From: Lactarius indigo
Taxonomy: Eukaryota; Basidiomycota; Agaricomycetes; Russulales; Russulaceae
Length of the DNA stretch: 64,000 bases
Assembly (NCBI GenBank): GCA_025766275.1
Contig: JAFKAC010000024.1
Coordinates: 372,001 to 436,000 of the forward strand
Reading direction: 5' to 3'
Shown here: positions 46,683-57,548 of the stretch, piece after piece
How the letters are laid out: the number at the start of each line of letters is the position of its first letter
Numbering within the stretch: the first letter of the stretch is position 1
Made by a program: the position numbers and the translations under genes
The notes under the pieces: model-generated
The model's input: only the letters and a program-made list of their open reading frames with translations
Database searches by the model: none
Told to the model about the DNA's origin: nothing

Positions 46683-46945
46683 AGACCACGCGGCCCTCCA
46701 CGCTCCCGGGTGTCGCACCCCGCCCCGCGCTCCAGCAGCAATAACAGATTCTATCTGTGGCACTGGTACTGTGCGGCCCTCCTGCACGAGTGCGATCACC
46801 GCAGCTGCGTCCTCCTCGATGAGCGCGGCCTCCACGTCAACAGCGACACATTTGCGCATCCGCGGACGAGCGGGCCGGGGCATCCTGCCGCATTCCGCGT
46901 CGTCCGGCTCCTCGCCGGACGCGACCACGGGGCGCGCAGAGATGG
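46683..46945 (-). pseudogene. Gene X remnant 1
   Basis: Matches the C-terminal part of X (VAVDVEAALIEEDAAAVIAL, VQEGRTVPVPQIES), then jumps straight to the 5' flank of X. Exon 1 and the first half of exon 2 are missing. Not coding for a complete protein. Confidence 0.75.
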
Positions 46946-47148
46946 TTGACTGACTGCGGGTGGTAAACTAGAGTAACACCAGCAGTCGGGACTCGGGAGA
47001 CACCATACACCACTTCGATTCGACCATTAACCCCACAGTGGCGGTACTGTACTGTATTCTGGATTTCTGACCAATGAAAGGAAACCTGTAGTGCGACAAA
47101 AAAAAAAATTGAAGAGAATACACCCATTATACCGACGTTCGTCTAGAG

Positions 47149-47640
47149 ATCTAATAGCCTTTCATGCCCTGCCAAACCGCAAAGCTCACCGCGTTCATCG
47201 GTACGATCTTCAGGTATCCAATCCCCAACCCGACAAAGAACCCCTTTGGCTCGCCTCGAGGCCATATCCCGCGCATCGTCTCTTCCTAATGTAGTCACCG
47301 CCCAGGCCCGGGCTCCGTCAGCCCGCCGACCTGCATCCGCCGGCGCACGACCTCGAATGGATACGAGACCGTCTGCGCCACAGCGCGGCGCCTGACAGAA
47401 TGCCAATGCCAAGATCCGCCAGGGGCATCGCGCGGGGCCGCCTGCCATCCGGTCCAGCGGGGATGAGGGTGGCGCGCAGATAACCCCAGGTCAGGAACGC
47501 AGTGCCCGCGTACGAGACAATGCCGACGATGCTGACTGTAAAGCCGCGGTAGAACTTGTCAGGTCAGCGGGACAGGCTAGCAACTCCAGAGAATGTATGG
47601 ATACAGACAACACAACCAGCAACACCGCCAGCGATGCATC
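47149..47640 (-). pseudogene. Mitochondrial carrier remnant 2
   Basis: Same structure as remnant 1: exon 1 piece, start of intron 1, then late exon 5. It has further small indels and stops around 47290-47400, so it is more decayed than remnant 1. The blocks GFFVGLGIGYLKIVPMNAVS and FEVVRRRMQVGG are still readable in separate frames. Confidence 0.72.
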
Positions 47641-48639
47641 TGGAGCTTGAGTCGGTCGTCTCGGTAGGCGACATCCGGCTGGCGCACTCGGGCACTGACT
47701 TAGGCTCTCCGCGCCATGTCTTTCGCGTGAGGTCCATGTCGCATACGTGGTTCCATAGCGTGCCGTATGGTTGATAACTAGCACTGCGCACAGGAGCATC
47801 AGTGATCGCTGCTCCACTTGTAAATGCAGCACCACGTTACTCACCAAGATGTGATCTTCAGAGAAGTCTTATACACCCGCCCTGGTTATTTGACCGGGAC
47901 CAGAGGAAGCTCGAACTTGCGCATGGTCAGCAAGTCGTTGAGATAAAGCCCGGCTTTAGGGACGTTCATCGTAGGCCCAGCGAACTCGGAGACATTTAAC
48001 TCTGCCTCGTCGATGTCGTCGTTGAACGTGAACCTATCCTGGTCGAAAACGGTGAGTCGTATAGATTAGTTGGGCTCGCACATGGGAAATTTCAGTTGCT
48101 AATACCAGAAGGGGATTTCGCTAGTCCTGGATTACACGCGTAATGCCAACGACCTTGTTGCCAGTTGACATTTTCACGAAAGTGCCCCAGCCCGTATGAG
48201 TCGCTTGCAATCCGGTCAGCAGCTTGTGATGAGCGTGCCAGGCTTGAGCACAAGCGACATGTAAATTGGGAAGTCAAATATTGCGTCTTTCTGTTCCAAG
48301 TCATCGTGAATGCATTTGAACACCAGCGTTTGGAACCGTTTGCAGAGAAAGAGACGGTCACAAAGCTACGTAAGCCGTGGTGCGGGCTGGGGAAGGGGAT
48401 GAAATCAATAAAGTGAGATAACAAGAAAATGGCGGACGCACAGATCACGAGAGTCACTGTAGTCTTTGGATTCTGGGTCCAGGCATAAGAGCGTGACAAT
48501 CTGCACGCAGAGGATGACTCGATGATGACCGGCGCTTCGTCGAGATGATACAGTAGGGGGAGGAGTCTCTGTTACTCCCACGACACAAGATGCGGGTGCA
48601 GATTTGCATGGCACGACTGGATTGGGGAACTGAGGTCAT
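47641..48639 (-). pseudogene. C2-F: decayed tandem-C2 gene
   Basis: ATG at 48639 (MTSVPQSS). Exon 1 is readable, with frame changes in its first strand. Exon 2 (48230-48380) still reads as KRFQTLVFKCIHDDLEQKDA, IFDFPIYMSLVLKPG in one frame, then is deleted straight into the second C2 domain (about 47985-48220, minus strand as normal, with an internal stop). The last exon (SASYQPYGTLWNHVCDMDLT) joins the carrier remnant. It shows the original orientation of the block that is inverted in C2-E. Confidence 0.72.
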
Positions 48640-49511
48640 TGGTGTAGTAGTAGAGAATCACTGCCGACTCTGGGAGATCCAATATAGCTGGACTGACACT
48701 AAGTCGTTCTGAGCCGTTTGATACCTCAATGGAAGCACATCATGATGAATACTTGGTGCATGCCAGAACTGACTTTATTACTGCGGCATTACTCTGTGGG
48801 AACGATGTCCAGCGATGTGGCAGGGACCCAGAAGCAAACCCAACTTCTGTTGCATTTCGGCACCCTCCGGCCAACCCGAACCGGTGCAGCGGACAGGCAA
48901 GTCCGCGCCCGACACACAAGCATCAGCGCCCCACACGCACGCGGCCATTCAGAAGAATCGAAGTACTCGTTCTTTATTTCCGATGAATTTTATACTACAT
49001 TTCTCGCCTTCACTATACGATCTGAACCCATTTGTTCTCAAGCGCAGCCAACGCCGATTCAAGTCTCATAGGGGTCCCGTTCGCGCGCCCCCCTTTCCAC
49101 CCTCACACCAACTTCTATTTCCATTTTTACATGATACCGTAAACAGGGCATGCGTATGATACGGTCAATCCTCTTTATGGTTGCAAGAATCTGACCAATC
49201 GATTCACAATAGGATCTATGCTAACTTTATCTAGTGAATTGAAATACAGACTTATACAGTCGAACTTCTCTCAAACCATGTTTACCTCATGGTGGACCAC
49301 GGGTCAGAACTGATCAATGTTTCACCGCACGCGGGCCTCGTGCCCACCTTATCGCTCAGGTTTCGGACCCCGTGTCTCAGGCGTGCGAGGATTCGAAGAT
49401 ACACCTATCCTTCATTTATCAAAAGAACCGCTCAGTGCAGCGTATTAAATCCGCGTTCGCAATTTCTGCTTGTGCGCTCCCACTTGCAATCGCGTTCCCA
49501 ACATTGTTGCT
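48640..49511. promoter_or_regulatory. Divergent spacer between C2-F and D9
   Basis: 872 bp. GTATTAAATCCGCGTTCGC at 49442-49460, about 69 bp before the D9 ATG, is the family core-promoter motif. No gene seen. Confidence 0.5.
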
Positions 49512-51753
49512 ATGTCTTCCCAGAAACACCCCTCACAGAACGCCTCAGGCGATGATGATGCGAAGGAAACAACTTATAGTGACCCTTCTGGAGCTATCTT
49601 CTCTATGTATACCACCCGCGCATCGAAATTTGATCATGAAATGGTGGAGGATTGGAAAGGAGCTGCAGACAACGCCCTCATTTTTGTACGCTTCTGTGCC
49701 GCCTCAACCATGACGATTACTTATAAGCCCTCATACCTTCCAGACTGGCGTTTTCTCTTCTACAGTGGCTACCTTCATCAGCATGAGCTACCCGAAATTG
49801 CAGCAAGATCCTAACGTCATCACACAGTCCCTCCTTGCACAAATATCCCAACAACTTTCCACTACCAATGATACCAGTCCCCCTGCGAGTCTTTCCACTC
49901 AAAGTTTCTTCACCCCCTCCACTTCGGTGGTATTTGTCAACTCGGTCTGGTTCGTCAGCCTCGTTCTCAGTCTCACATCCGCGATCCTTGCTACATTTTT
50001 GCAACAATGGGCCCGCAGATACCTTCGAGTGGTTCAACGAAATCATGAACTTCATGTCCGTGCCCATATCCAAGAATACTTTTCCCGGGGTGCGCGCAAG
50101 TTTCGGATCTTCGAGGTTGTTGAGTTTCTGCCTTTCCTTCTTCTCGTATCCCTGCTCCTATTCTTCGCCGGACTTGTGGTCTTTGCTTTCCTCGCCAATC
50201 ACGTTGTCGCATCTATCATCCTTGGAACCGTCGGATGCTGCCTCTCCTGTTATTCCGCTTTGACTCTGTTTCCGCTCATTTCTCCCGACTGTCCTTATTA
50301 CACACCATTTACGACATTGCTTTGGAACTACTCTCGATTCATCCCACTCATCTTATTTTCGGTCCTCTATCGTGGTGCAAAGCAAATGCACGACCGTCGG
50401 GGTACATTTGGCGAGGGGGTCAAATTATTCCGTGAACAGTATGAGAGCAATTTCAGATCAATTTCGGAAGGCATGCTATCCAGGCTCGAGAACTTGGCTA
50501 AACGCATTTCGATGAGCATATACAAAGCTACGCTCGTCCGGACACTTAACTGGCTAAAAGAGGACCACGAGCTGGAGGAATTTGTCACCGGGATCCCTGG
50601 TCTGTGCGAGTCCAAGGCCCTCGCCACCCACGAGAATGGTGACACGCAGCTCACTATTCGCGACGTTCTCGCTGCCTTACCTGGACCAAGCGCATTTCAC
50701 GCGTCGGAGGCGCTCCCGTGGGGCATCATTCAACTAGCACAGCGAGCTCTCACAAGTAAGCTGCAAAAATCCATCCAGCGACGAAGAACTCGGGTCTCCT
50801 TGAAGGCACTCTACTACATCCCTGGCGCGATTCGTGATCTACTCGCACCGTACGCTGCGGGAGAGCACTATTGCCTGGAGCTTCTCCCGTTACTGAACTC
50901 CCCCGAGTCGCTGGAAATCATTGAAGAGTTGTGGGACACGCCCGATGACGATATCGCGCTATCCGTTCGGTGTGTCGCGGCGGTGGTCGCCGCATTCATG
51001 ATCACCCCCCCTCGTCGTTCGCTCGACAATTTTGTAGCCAGCACCATTCCGCCCATCTGGGAACATGATGCAGGCAAGCAATTCCTCTCAAAGCGACTCG
51101 GCATCAGCGCTGTCACAGACGGCGGCGATGTTTGCGACCCCCAACACGACAGCGCGCGGCTGCAAAACCTCGTGTGCTTCCTAGAAGACATCACGGGCAC
51201 GCTAGGGTACATGCACACGCGGCAGTGGACGTCCAGCTACGCAGACTTGATCCACCGGGAGCGCCGAGAGCTCTTCGATATGCGTCATACGGAAGAGTAC
51301 CGGATTGGTCGCGGCACGTTTGACCAGCGAGGGGACCGGGCGTCGCCATCGTTCGTGCCTGCCGCGCAACAGGACCTCATCACACTCACCCTCGAGATAT
51401 TGGCGCGTCCCGTCACAAAAGTTACGGCGCAGAATGACCCCAGCATACCCACCGCCGTGATAGTGGCGGATGCCGTCGCAAACGCTGGAGCGTCTCAACG
51501 GGATGCATTCCGTGAAGCATTGCAAAAGCTTGTGCAAGCTGGGTTTTCGCAGACACTGGAACAGGCGAGAAGATGGGCAGTACTCCAGACTCAAGCTCAG
51601 ATACAGGCGCATGCTACGGCCAGTTTCGAGATGATCAAGAACGCGCTGGAACCCGTCCTGAGGACCCTTAGGCTGACAGTCGAAATGCCAATACCCACAC
51701 CACACGGCCATACAACAGATGTGGTTGTGCGGCTTGCGCCCCTCTCAGGTTAG
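49512..51753 (+). CDS. D9: DUF6535 multi-pass membrane protein (727 aa)
   Basis: Exons 49512-49685 and 49744-51753, intron 58 bp. Core ETTYSDPSGAIFSMYTTRAS and DHEMVEDWKGAADNALIF, then helices VVFVNSVWFVSLVLSLTSAI, LPFLLLVSLLLFFAGLVVFA and LGTVGCCLSCYSALTLFPLI. The fourth helix differs from D8: HDCPYY has become PDCPYY and the helix contains an unusual CCLSC. The soluble part keeps RTRVSLKALYYIPGAIRDLL and EEYRIGRGTFDQRGDRASPS. A short deletion near the C-terminus removes part of the Ala/Gln helix. The tail (VVVRLAPLSG) is changed. Intact frame; role unknown. Confidence 0.83.
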
Positions 51754-51984
51754 GACGGCGAATGCGAGCGCACATGACGATAAAAGTGCGGTTATATATC
51801 TGCAGCTCGTTTTTCTAGTCCTTTTCATACCACTGTAGTACAGTAATACAAGTCCTTCACGTTACGTTACAACAAAATACAAATTGATATGCCCTTGCCT
51901 CTTGACGAATATCTTTCTTAGAAGAGGGACTCTACTGTAAACTGGTAACATCAAGGGTAACATACTGCGCGAAAATGACAAGGT

Positions 51985-52270
51985 GATCACCCTCCACTCT
52001 CCTGGGTGTCGCACCCCTCCCCGCGCTCCAGCAATAACAGTACACATTCGATCTGTGGCACTGGTACCGTGCGGCCCTCCTGCACGCGTGTGATCACCGC
52101 AGCTGCGTCCTCCTCGATGAGCGCGGCCTCCACGTGACGTCAACCGCGACAAATTTGCGCATTCGCGGACGAAGCGGGCCGGGGCATCCTGCCGCATTCC
52201 GCGTACAAACCGTCATCGCCGTTGCCGTCATTTGCGTCCGGCTCCTCGCCGGACGCGACCACGGAGCGCG
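51985..52270 (-). pseudogene. Gene X remnant 2
   Basis: Same C-terminal piece of X and same join to the X 5' flank as remnant 1, with extra small indels (around 52130 and 52210). Lies immediately downstream of the intact carrier on the minus strand, in the place X itself should occupy. Confidence 0.72.
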
Positions 52271-52474
52271 CAGAGATGGTTAATTGACCGCGGGTGGTGG
52301 TAAACTAGAGTAACACCAGCAGTCGGGACTCGGGAGACACAAGCCCGATTCGAGCATTAACCCCGCAGTGATGGTACTGTACTCTATTCTAAATTTCTGA
52401 CCAATAAAAGGAAACCTGCAGTGCGACAAAAAAAAAAAAATTGAAGAGAATACACCCATTATGCTGACGTTCAT

Positions 52475-53676
52475 CTAGAGATCTAATAGCCTTTTCATGC
52501 CCTGCCAAACCGCAAAGCTCACCGCGTTCATCGGCACGATCTTCAGGTATCCAATCCCCAACCCGACAAAGAACCCCTTTGGCCCACCCCGCGCCCATAT
52601 CCCACGCACCGTCTCTCCCCAACGCAACCACCGCCCAGGCTCCGTCAGCCCGCCAACCTGCATGCGCCGACGCACGACCTCGAATGGATACGAGACCGTC
52701 TGCGCCACGGCGCCCGACAGAGCGCCAATGCCAAGATCCGCCAGGGGCGTCGCGCGGGGGCGCCGGCCGTCCGGTCCAGCGGGGACGAGGGTAGCGCGTA
52801 GGTAGCCCCAGGTCAGGAACGCAGTGCCCGCGTAGGGGACGATGCCGACGAGGCTGACTGTGAAGCCGCGGTAGAACTTGAGGAGCGGGAAGGTGTGGAA
52901 TAGGTCGCGCGTGATCGGCGCTCCGGTTGATTTGAGAGGCGCGCCTTCGGAGTAGATGAGGCGCGCCGTCTGCAAGAAGGACGGTCGCACGGGGCGCCCA
53001 GATGCGGAGCTGTGAATGGTGTGGAATGCCATGCGCACGCGCAGTAGTTCGAGGGGATAGGTGAAAAAGACAGAGATGGTGCCTAATCGAGGTTCAAGTC
53101 GAGTGCTACCCCAAGGCAGGACGGTTCACGCACCAGATATGGCACCAGCTGAGAATCGGCGTAGGTTTGTTTCTTGTGCGTGAGTCGGCATTAGTAACTG
53201 CAAAACAGTTAGAGGGGGTGTGGACGAAAGGACCGACAGTGGGACGTACATTATGCACTTCGTCGTACGCTAGGAATTTGATGGCTGCATAAGGGAAGAT
53301 ACGCAAGAGCGTTGCCGAGTGACCCTGAAAGAGCCCTAGGGTTCCAGACTCTTTGTATATCTGCGCCCCAGCGCGGAAAGCACCACTCCATGTCCCTAGT
53401 GAACGCATATACCGACATTAAAAAATTGTCAACTCTGTGCATCCGTCGACGTGTACCTGCGTATTTGTGGTATTCAGGATTCGATGCTTGAAAGAGGATC
53501 TTGACACGGTCAAGCGGGGCGACGACTGTCTTTGCCTGGAGGACGTCGAGTCAGTGGGACCTGTTGGGAACCCCAGAGAGGGAATGTGTACACACGACAC
53601 AACCAGCAACACCGCCAGCGATGCCGGAGCGAATCACTTGGTCCGCGGCTCGAAACTTGGATGCATCAGAGCTCAT
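52475..53676 (-). CDS. Mitochondrial carrier, coenzyme A transporter type (325 aa)
   Basis: Five exons keep frame: 53596-53676, 53457-53535, 53250-53395, 53134-53197 and 52475-53082. The three carrier repeats each show the signature Px[DE]xx[RK]: PLDRVK (34-39), PLELLR (133-138) and PFEVVR (256-261). Blocks VAPLDRVKILFQASNPEY, GLFQGHSATLLRIFPYAAIK, FYRGFTVSLVGIVPYAGTAF and GYLKIVPMNAVSFAVW point to the SLC25A16/A42 - yeast Leu5 group, which brings coenzyme A into mitochondria. Substrate is inferred from family likeness. It would sit in the inner mitochondrial membrane. The length is normal and all residues of the signatures are present. The source of the two remnants to the left. Confidence 0.85.
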
Positions 53677-54044
53677 TCGAGTTGAGGCACATACGCAGTG
53701 GACCGTCTACAACGCCGACAACGAGTACAAAGTCAATTCCGGGTCTCAAATTTTGGGTCTGTTGATCCGGGAATCACTGGGGAGATAACCCTTATCAGAC
53801 TTATTATTATTATTACTATTAATATATTGTGGGGGTTTTGGGGCTATCTCGCTCCGTGAACCGGGATATGTCGGTTCAGCAAGCATTTCACTCAACTCGC
53901 TTTCCAGGAGACTTAGGACGAGGATTAAAGGTGGAAACGACATTCTAGTGAAGCACTACATAGGGTGATCTTCCAAAAATGGATCCAAAAAAAAAAAAAA
54001 ACGTTCCCTTCAAGTTATTTCTTCACCTTTGTGTCCACTACCGT
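53677..54044. other. Spacer between carrier and GST1
   Basis: No gene. Contains a short TTA repeat (about 53799-53823) and an A run (53988-54001). Confidence 0.6.
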
Positions 54045-54991
54045 TCACTGCCGAGCGAACCGTATCTTTGCCCTCGCCGACACGCACTCCTAGCCAAACG
54101 CGTACACGATCAGTCGCATCCCCCACTAATAGAACCAAATAGCACACGCACCGAATTAAAGCTGTTCTTGAAGCTCTCGCGGCTGGTGATATTCGCAAAG
54201 TACTTCTGAAACCGCCTAAATCGCTCGCTCCGGAACAATTCCTCGTACACACGCAGGCCGGCCCCTTGCTCAAACTTGCCGAGGTCATTACGGAAATACA
54301 GTTCCCAGCGACCGAGGAACGGCGCAATCGCCGCGTCCGCAATCGTGAAGTGGTCCCCGACGGCGAATTGGGCAGTGGGCGGGAGCAACTCCTGGATATC
54401 GGCGACCGCCGCGATGAAGGCGTCCGGCGCCTCGCCACGGTAGAGAAACGCTAAGAAAGGCGGAAGGATCTTGGTCGATACTGCGTCGATGAAGAACCGG
54501 ACGCGGGCGCGCTCGACGGGGTCTTTCGGGAGCAGGCCTGAGTCGGGGTACAGGTCCGCGACGAACTCGAGCAGGACGAGGGACTCGGTGATCCTGGCAG
54601 ACTCTGGGGACGGATTCTCAGGGTCCGACTTCGAGCTCCCGTACACTAGAGCTGGGACCTATTGCACAGCATCAAGCATCAGGATAAGCAGTGTGGAAGA
54701 AGCGCGTGGAGATCGCTGACCTGGCCTACTGGGTTGACTCGTGAGGCGTACCATTCGGGCTTGTTCAGAACGTCGATCCAATACCTGGTCACGTCGGCTT
54801 TCGCTTCTTGGAATGCGATATCCACCTGTGGCAATGCCAGTCAGCACATCGACTTGCGGAATAAGGCCGACTGGACCAACCCGCTGAGCAAATGGGGAGG
54901 CCTGCCGATCACGACGTTAAGTTGAGCAGGAAAGGAACAACAGTACGATGCGCACTTTGGCAGTATAAAGTATTATATCTGGGGATGTCAT
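54045..54991 (-). CDS. GST1: omega-like glutathione transferase (237 aa), Ser at the catalytic position
   Basis: Exons 54956-54991, 54881-54901, 54721-54825, 54152-54658 and 54045-54089 keep frame. N-terminal thioredoxin-like domain: MTSPDIILYTAK, then ASPFAQR on a 21-base exon, then EIDV-type strand and VNPVGQ/VPALVYG with the cis-Pro at 56. The PESARITES turn contacts glutathione. All-helical C-terminal domain: LLPKDPVERARVRFFIDAVS, QFAVGDHFTIADAAIAPFLG. Relatives carry Cys in CPYAQR at residue 14; here it is Ser. Such enzymes conjugate or reduce with glutathione in stress and xenobiotic metabolism. The Ser form could have altered chemistry. Intact. Confidence 0.83.
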
Positions 54992-56059
54992 GATGGCCAA
55001 GCTTGGTACAGACCTGAGAACATTACTCCCCATATATACCAGGTATTACAATACCGTAGTACTGTACAGAGAAAGTCGCCGTCTCGACACTCGATGACTC
55101 GGACACTACTCGGACTCGGACTCGGACTCGGACTCGGGCGACGTTAGCCGATGTGTGTGTAATGTGAATGCTGTATTTCACACACTTACGTTGCAGGTCG
55201 ACTTCTTCGCATACAAAGTAGTACTACAGTACTGTACTGTACGACACTTATGTGAGCACAGATCGGGCTTCGTCGTCAAACCAATGACACCCACTGTGTG
55301 TTTACAGTAATACATAGATCCGGCACTGACTAAATCGGGTAGAGCCAACCTTGATGCGGGATGGCCCACATGGGTACATTGTTTGCTTCTCAGTACATAC
55401 CACGGTGTCATGTGGATACCATGCGGGTTGACGAGGCGATATTGCCCCACTACACAAAGCAGACGCAAGTTTTCCCTCTACCCTGGCATCCCCCATATAT
55501 ACCATGAGTTTTGCTAAGTGTATTCAATACGGTACAAGCAGATTCATGATGTCCCACACTGGCCATTGCGGCAGCCGCCATTGCAACCGTCGCTGGAGGT
55601 GCCGTCGCCGCTGCTGCGGCAACTGCAGCAGTTGCTATGGCTACAATTGTCTCACCTGCACTCGCCAACGTCACACGCAGATCTGCCACGCACAAAACGG
55701 TTCAAGTTGACTTATAAGCATTGCGATATAAAGTGGCGCGCAAGGAACGGCAGAAAGTCAATAAACTCGTGCCCTCACTTAACTATCGCGAGGACAGGCC
55801 ACAGGGCAACTTCATGATCGCGAAGCGTAGTAGTCGCTTCAACGATGACACTCGGAAAACCAACGGTGTCTTCGACTGCGTCGCATGGTCAGGCTAAGGA
55901 AAGAGCACTGTATGGCTGAAGCTGGTGCTTTATTGCCGTATTCAGCAACAACGGAAGCATATCACCCTTTCGGACTCAAACCCAAACTCCGCACAAGTCA
56001 GTCGGTACAGTACAGTAAGTAATATTCCCTCTAAACTTCTCCTTGCAAGAACTTTGCCT
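54992..56059. other. Spacer between GST1 and GST2
   Basis: Contains a TATA-like TATATA (55033-55038) upstream of GST1, a CGGACT microsatellite (about 55109-55138) and an Ala-rich-encoding segment (about 55560-55720) related to 58970-59130 and 62280-62470. No gene can be supported. Confidence 0.5.
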
Positions 56060-57003
56060 TCACTGGCGGCCTAACCGCTTCTTTTCTGTTGCCAATATGT
56101 ACTCCTAGCCAAACACGAATTACGGTCAGTCGGTCGTACCCCGACGCACAATAGTATACGTACCGAATCAAAACTATTCTTAAAAAAGCTCTCACGGCTC
56201 GAGATGTTCGCAAAGTATTTCTGCAACCGCACGAACCGCTCACTCTTGAACAGCTCATCGTACACGCGCAGGCCGGTTCCCTCCTCAAACCTGCCGAGGT
56301 CATTGCGGAGGCGGAGCTCCCAGCGACCGAGGAACGGCGCGATCGCTGCGTCCGCGATCGTGAAGTGGTCCCCGACGGCGAATTGGGCAGCAGGCGGGAG
56401 CAGTTCCTGGATCTCCGCGAGCGCTGCAATGAAGGCGTCTGGCGACCCGTCATGGAAGAACGCAGCGGTGGGCGCGGGGAGCCTTGTGGAGGCCGCGTCG
56501 ATGAAGGACCGCACGCGGGCGCGCTCGACGGGGTGTTTCGGGAGCAGGCCCGAGTCGGGGTACAGGTCGGCGACGAACTCGAGCAGGACAAGTGACTCGG
56601 CGATCTTGGCTGACTCTGGCGACGGGTGTTCAGGGTCCGACTTGGGGCTTCCCGTACACCCACAAATGGGAGCTGTCGCGCGTTGAAAGGTCATAGTAGT
56701 CGGGGAAAAAGATGTGTACGGAGGGGGCTGACCTTGCCTGTTGGGTTGACCCGCTCGGCATACCATTCGGGCTTGTTCTGAAGGTCGATCTCATATCTGG
56801 TCACGTCTGCCTTTGCCTCTTGGAACGTGATCTCTACCTGTAGCAGCACGGGTCAGCATATTGGCCCACAGGAGAAGGCCAACTGGACCGACCCGTTGAG
56901 AAAATGGGCTGCCCTGCAGATCACAACGTTAGTATGGACAGTGGAGGAGCAAAAGTATTGCGCGCACTTTGGCGGTATAAAATATTATATCTGGGGAGGA
57001 CAT
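56060..57003 (-). pseudogene. GST2: glutathione transferase gene with +2 frameshift
   Basis: Exons 56968-57003, 56893-56913, 56733-56837, 56164-56672 and 56060-56104 match the others in position and phase, but exon 4 is 2 bases out of phase. Two single-base insertions (an extra G in GTGGGTG and an extra A in GGGAAGC, about 56645-56660) fall right after the splice. The frame cannot be restored by a nearby AG. The rest of exon 4 (SPKSDPEHPSPESAKIAESL onward) is fully open. The catalytic-position exon reads GSPFSQR, so Ser instead of Cys. Either a young pseudogene or an assembly error. Confidence 0.72.
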
Positions 57004-57548
57004 GGTGTGAGTGGAGTCAGCAGAGAAGAGCTTTGGAGCGCAGGCCGGGTCATATGTCCATCCTATATATACATACTAGCTTGAAAAGGTTTGCTTACTT
57101 TGTCACCGGACTCTATCTCGATGCGAGATAACATGAGACTCCCATGGCCCCAGTTATTGTGGTCTGAGAAGAGACACATTGGACATGAGACTGAGCGGCG
57201 AAAGGCCCTCGGACGTCGAGAAAACGATGTCTGGCGCGCAGACTGGCGGAAACGCGTAGTAATAAGTATCAAGTTGTGACGATGACATTCGGAATACAAG
57301 CAGTGTCTTCGATAGGAGTCATCGGAGACGAAGAGCAGGAGATGGAAATCTAGCACTGTTGGTAGGGGATGAGCACCCAGAAACTGATTCGAACTTCTTC
57401 CGTCTAATTACGCCGCTTAACAACGGAAAAGGTAGTCACGCTCAAGATGTGTACAGATGTCCAATTCTGACTCATCTCGCGAATATTTCGACACAGGAAA
57501 TGTTCCCCTCCAAGCTATGATACACCTTTTCTCCCTACGACAACTCCT
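57004..57548. other. Spacer between GST2 and GST3
   Basis: TATA-like TATATATA (minus, about 57071-57064) lies 61-68 bp before the GST2 start. No gene seen. Confidence 0.55.

Larger units (their letters stand above)
42124..47148. repeat. Tandem duplication unit 1
   Basis: Carrier remnant, C2-E, D8, X remnant and X/carrier spacer, in an order repeated in unit 2 (47149-52474). Both units share the same internal deletions of the carrier and of X, so these were present before the second duplication. Confidence 0.75.
47149..52474. repeat. Tandem duplication unit 2
   Basis: Carrier remnant 2, C2-F, D9, X remnant 2 and spacer, in the same order and orientation as unit 1. The offset is about 5.03 kb at the carrier/C2 end and 5.3 kb at the DUF6535 end, reflecting indels. 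Confidence 0.75.

Noticed and set aside
55450..55695. Ala-rich minus frame of 81 codons
   Set aside because: Open in both directions because of GC-rich repeats; the frame is not kept in the two related spacer copies.
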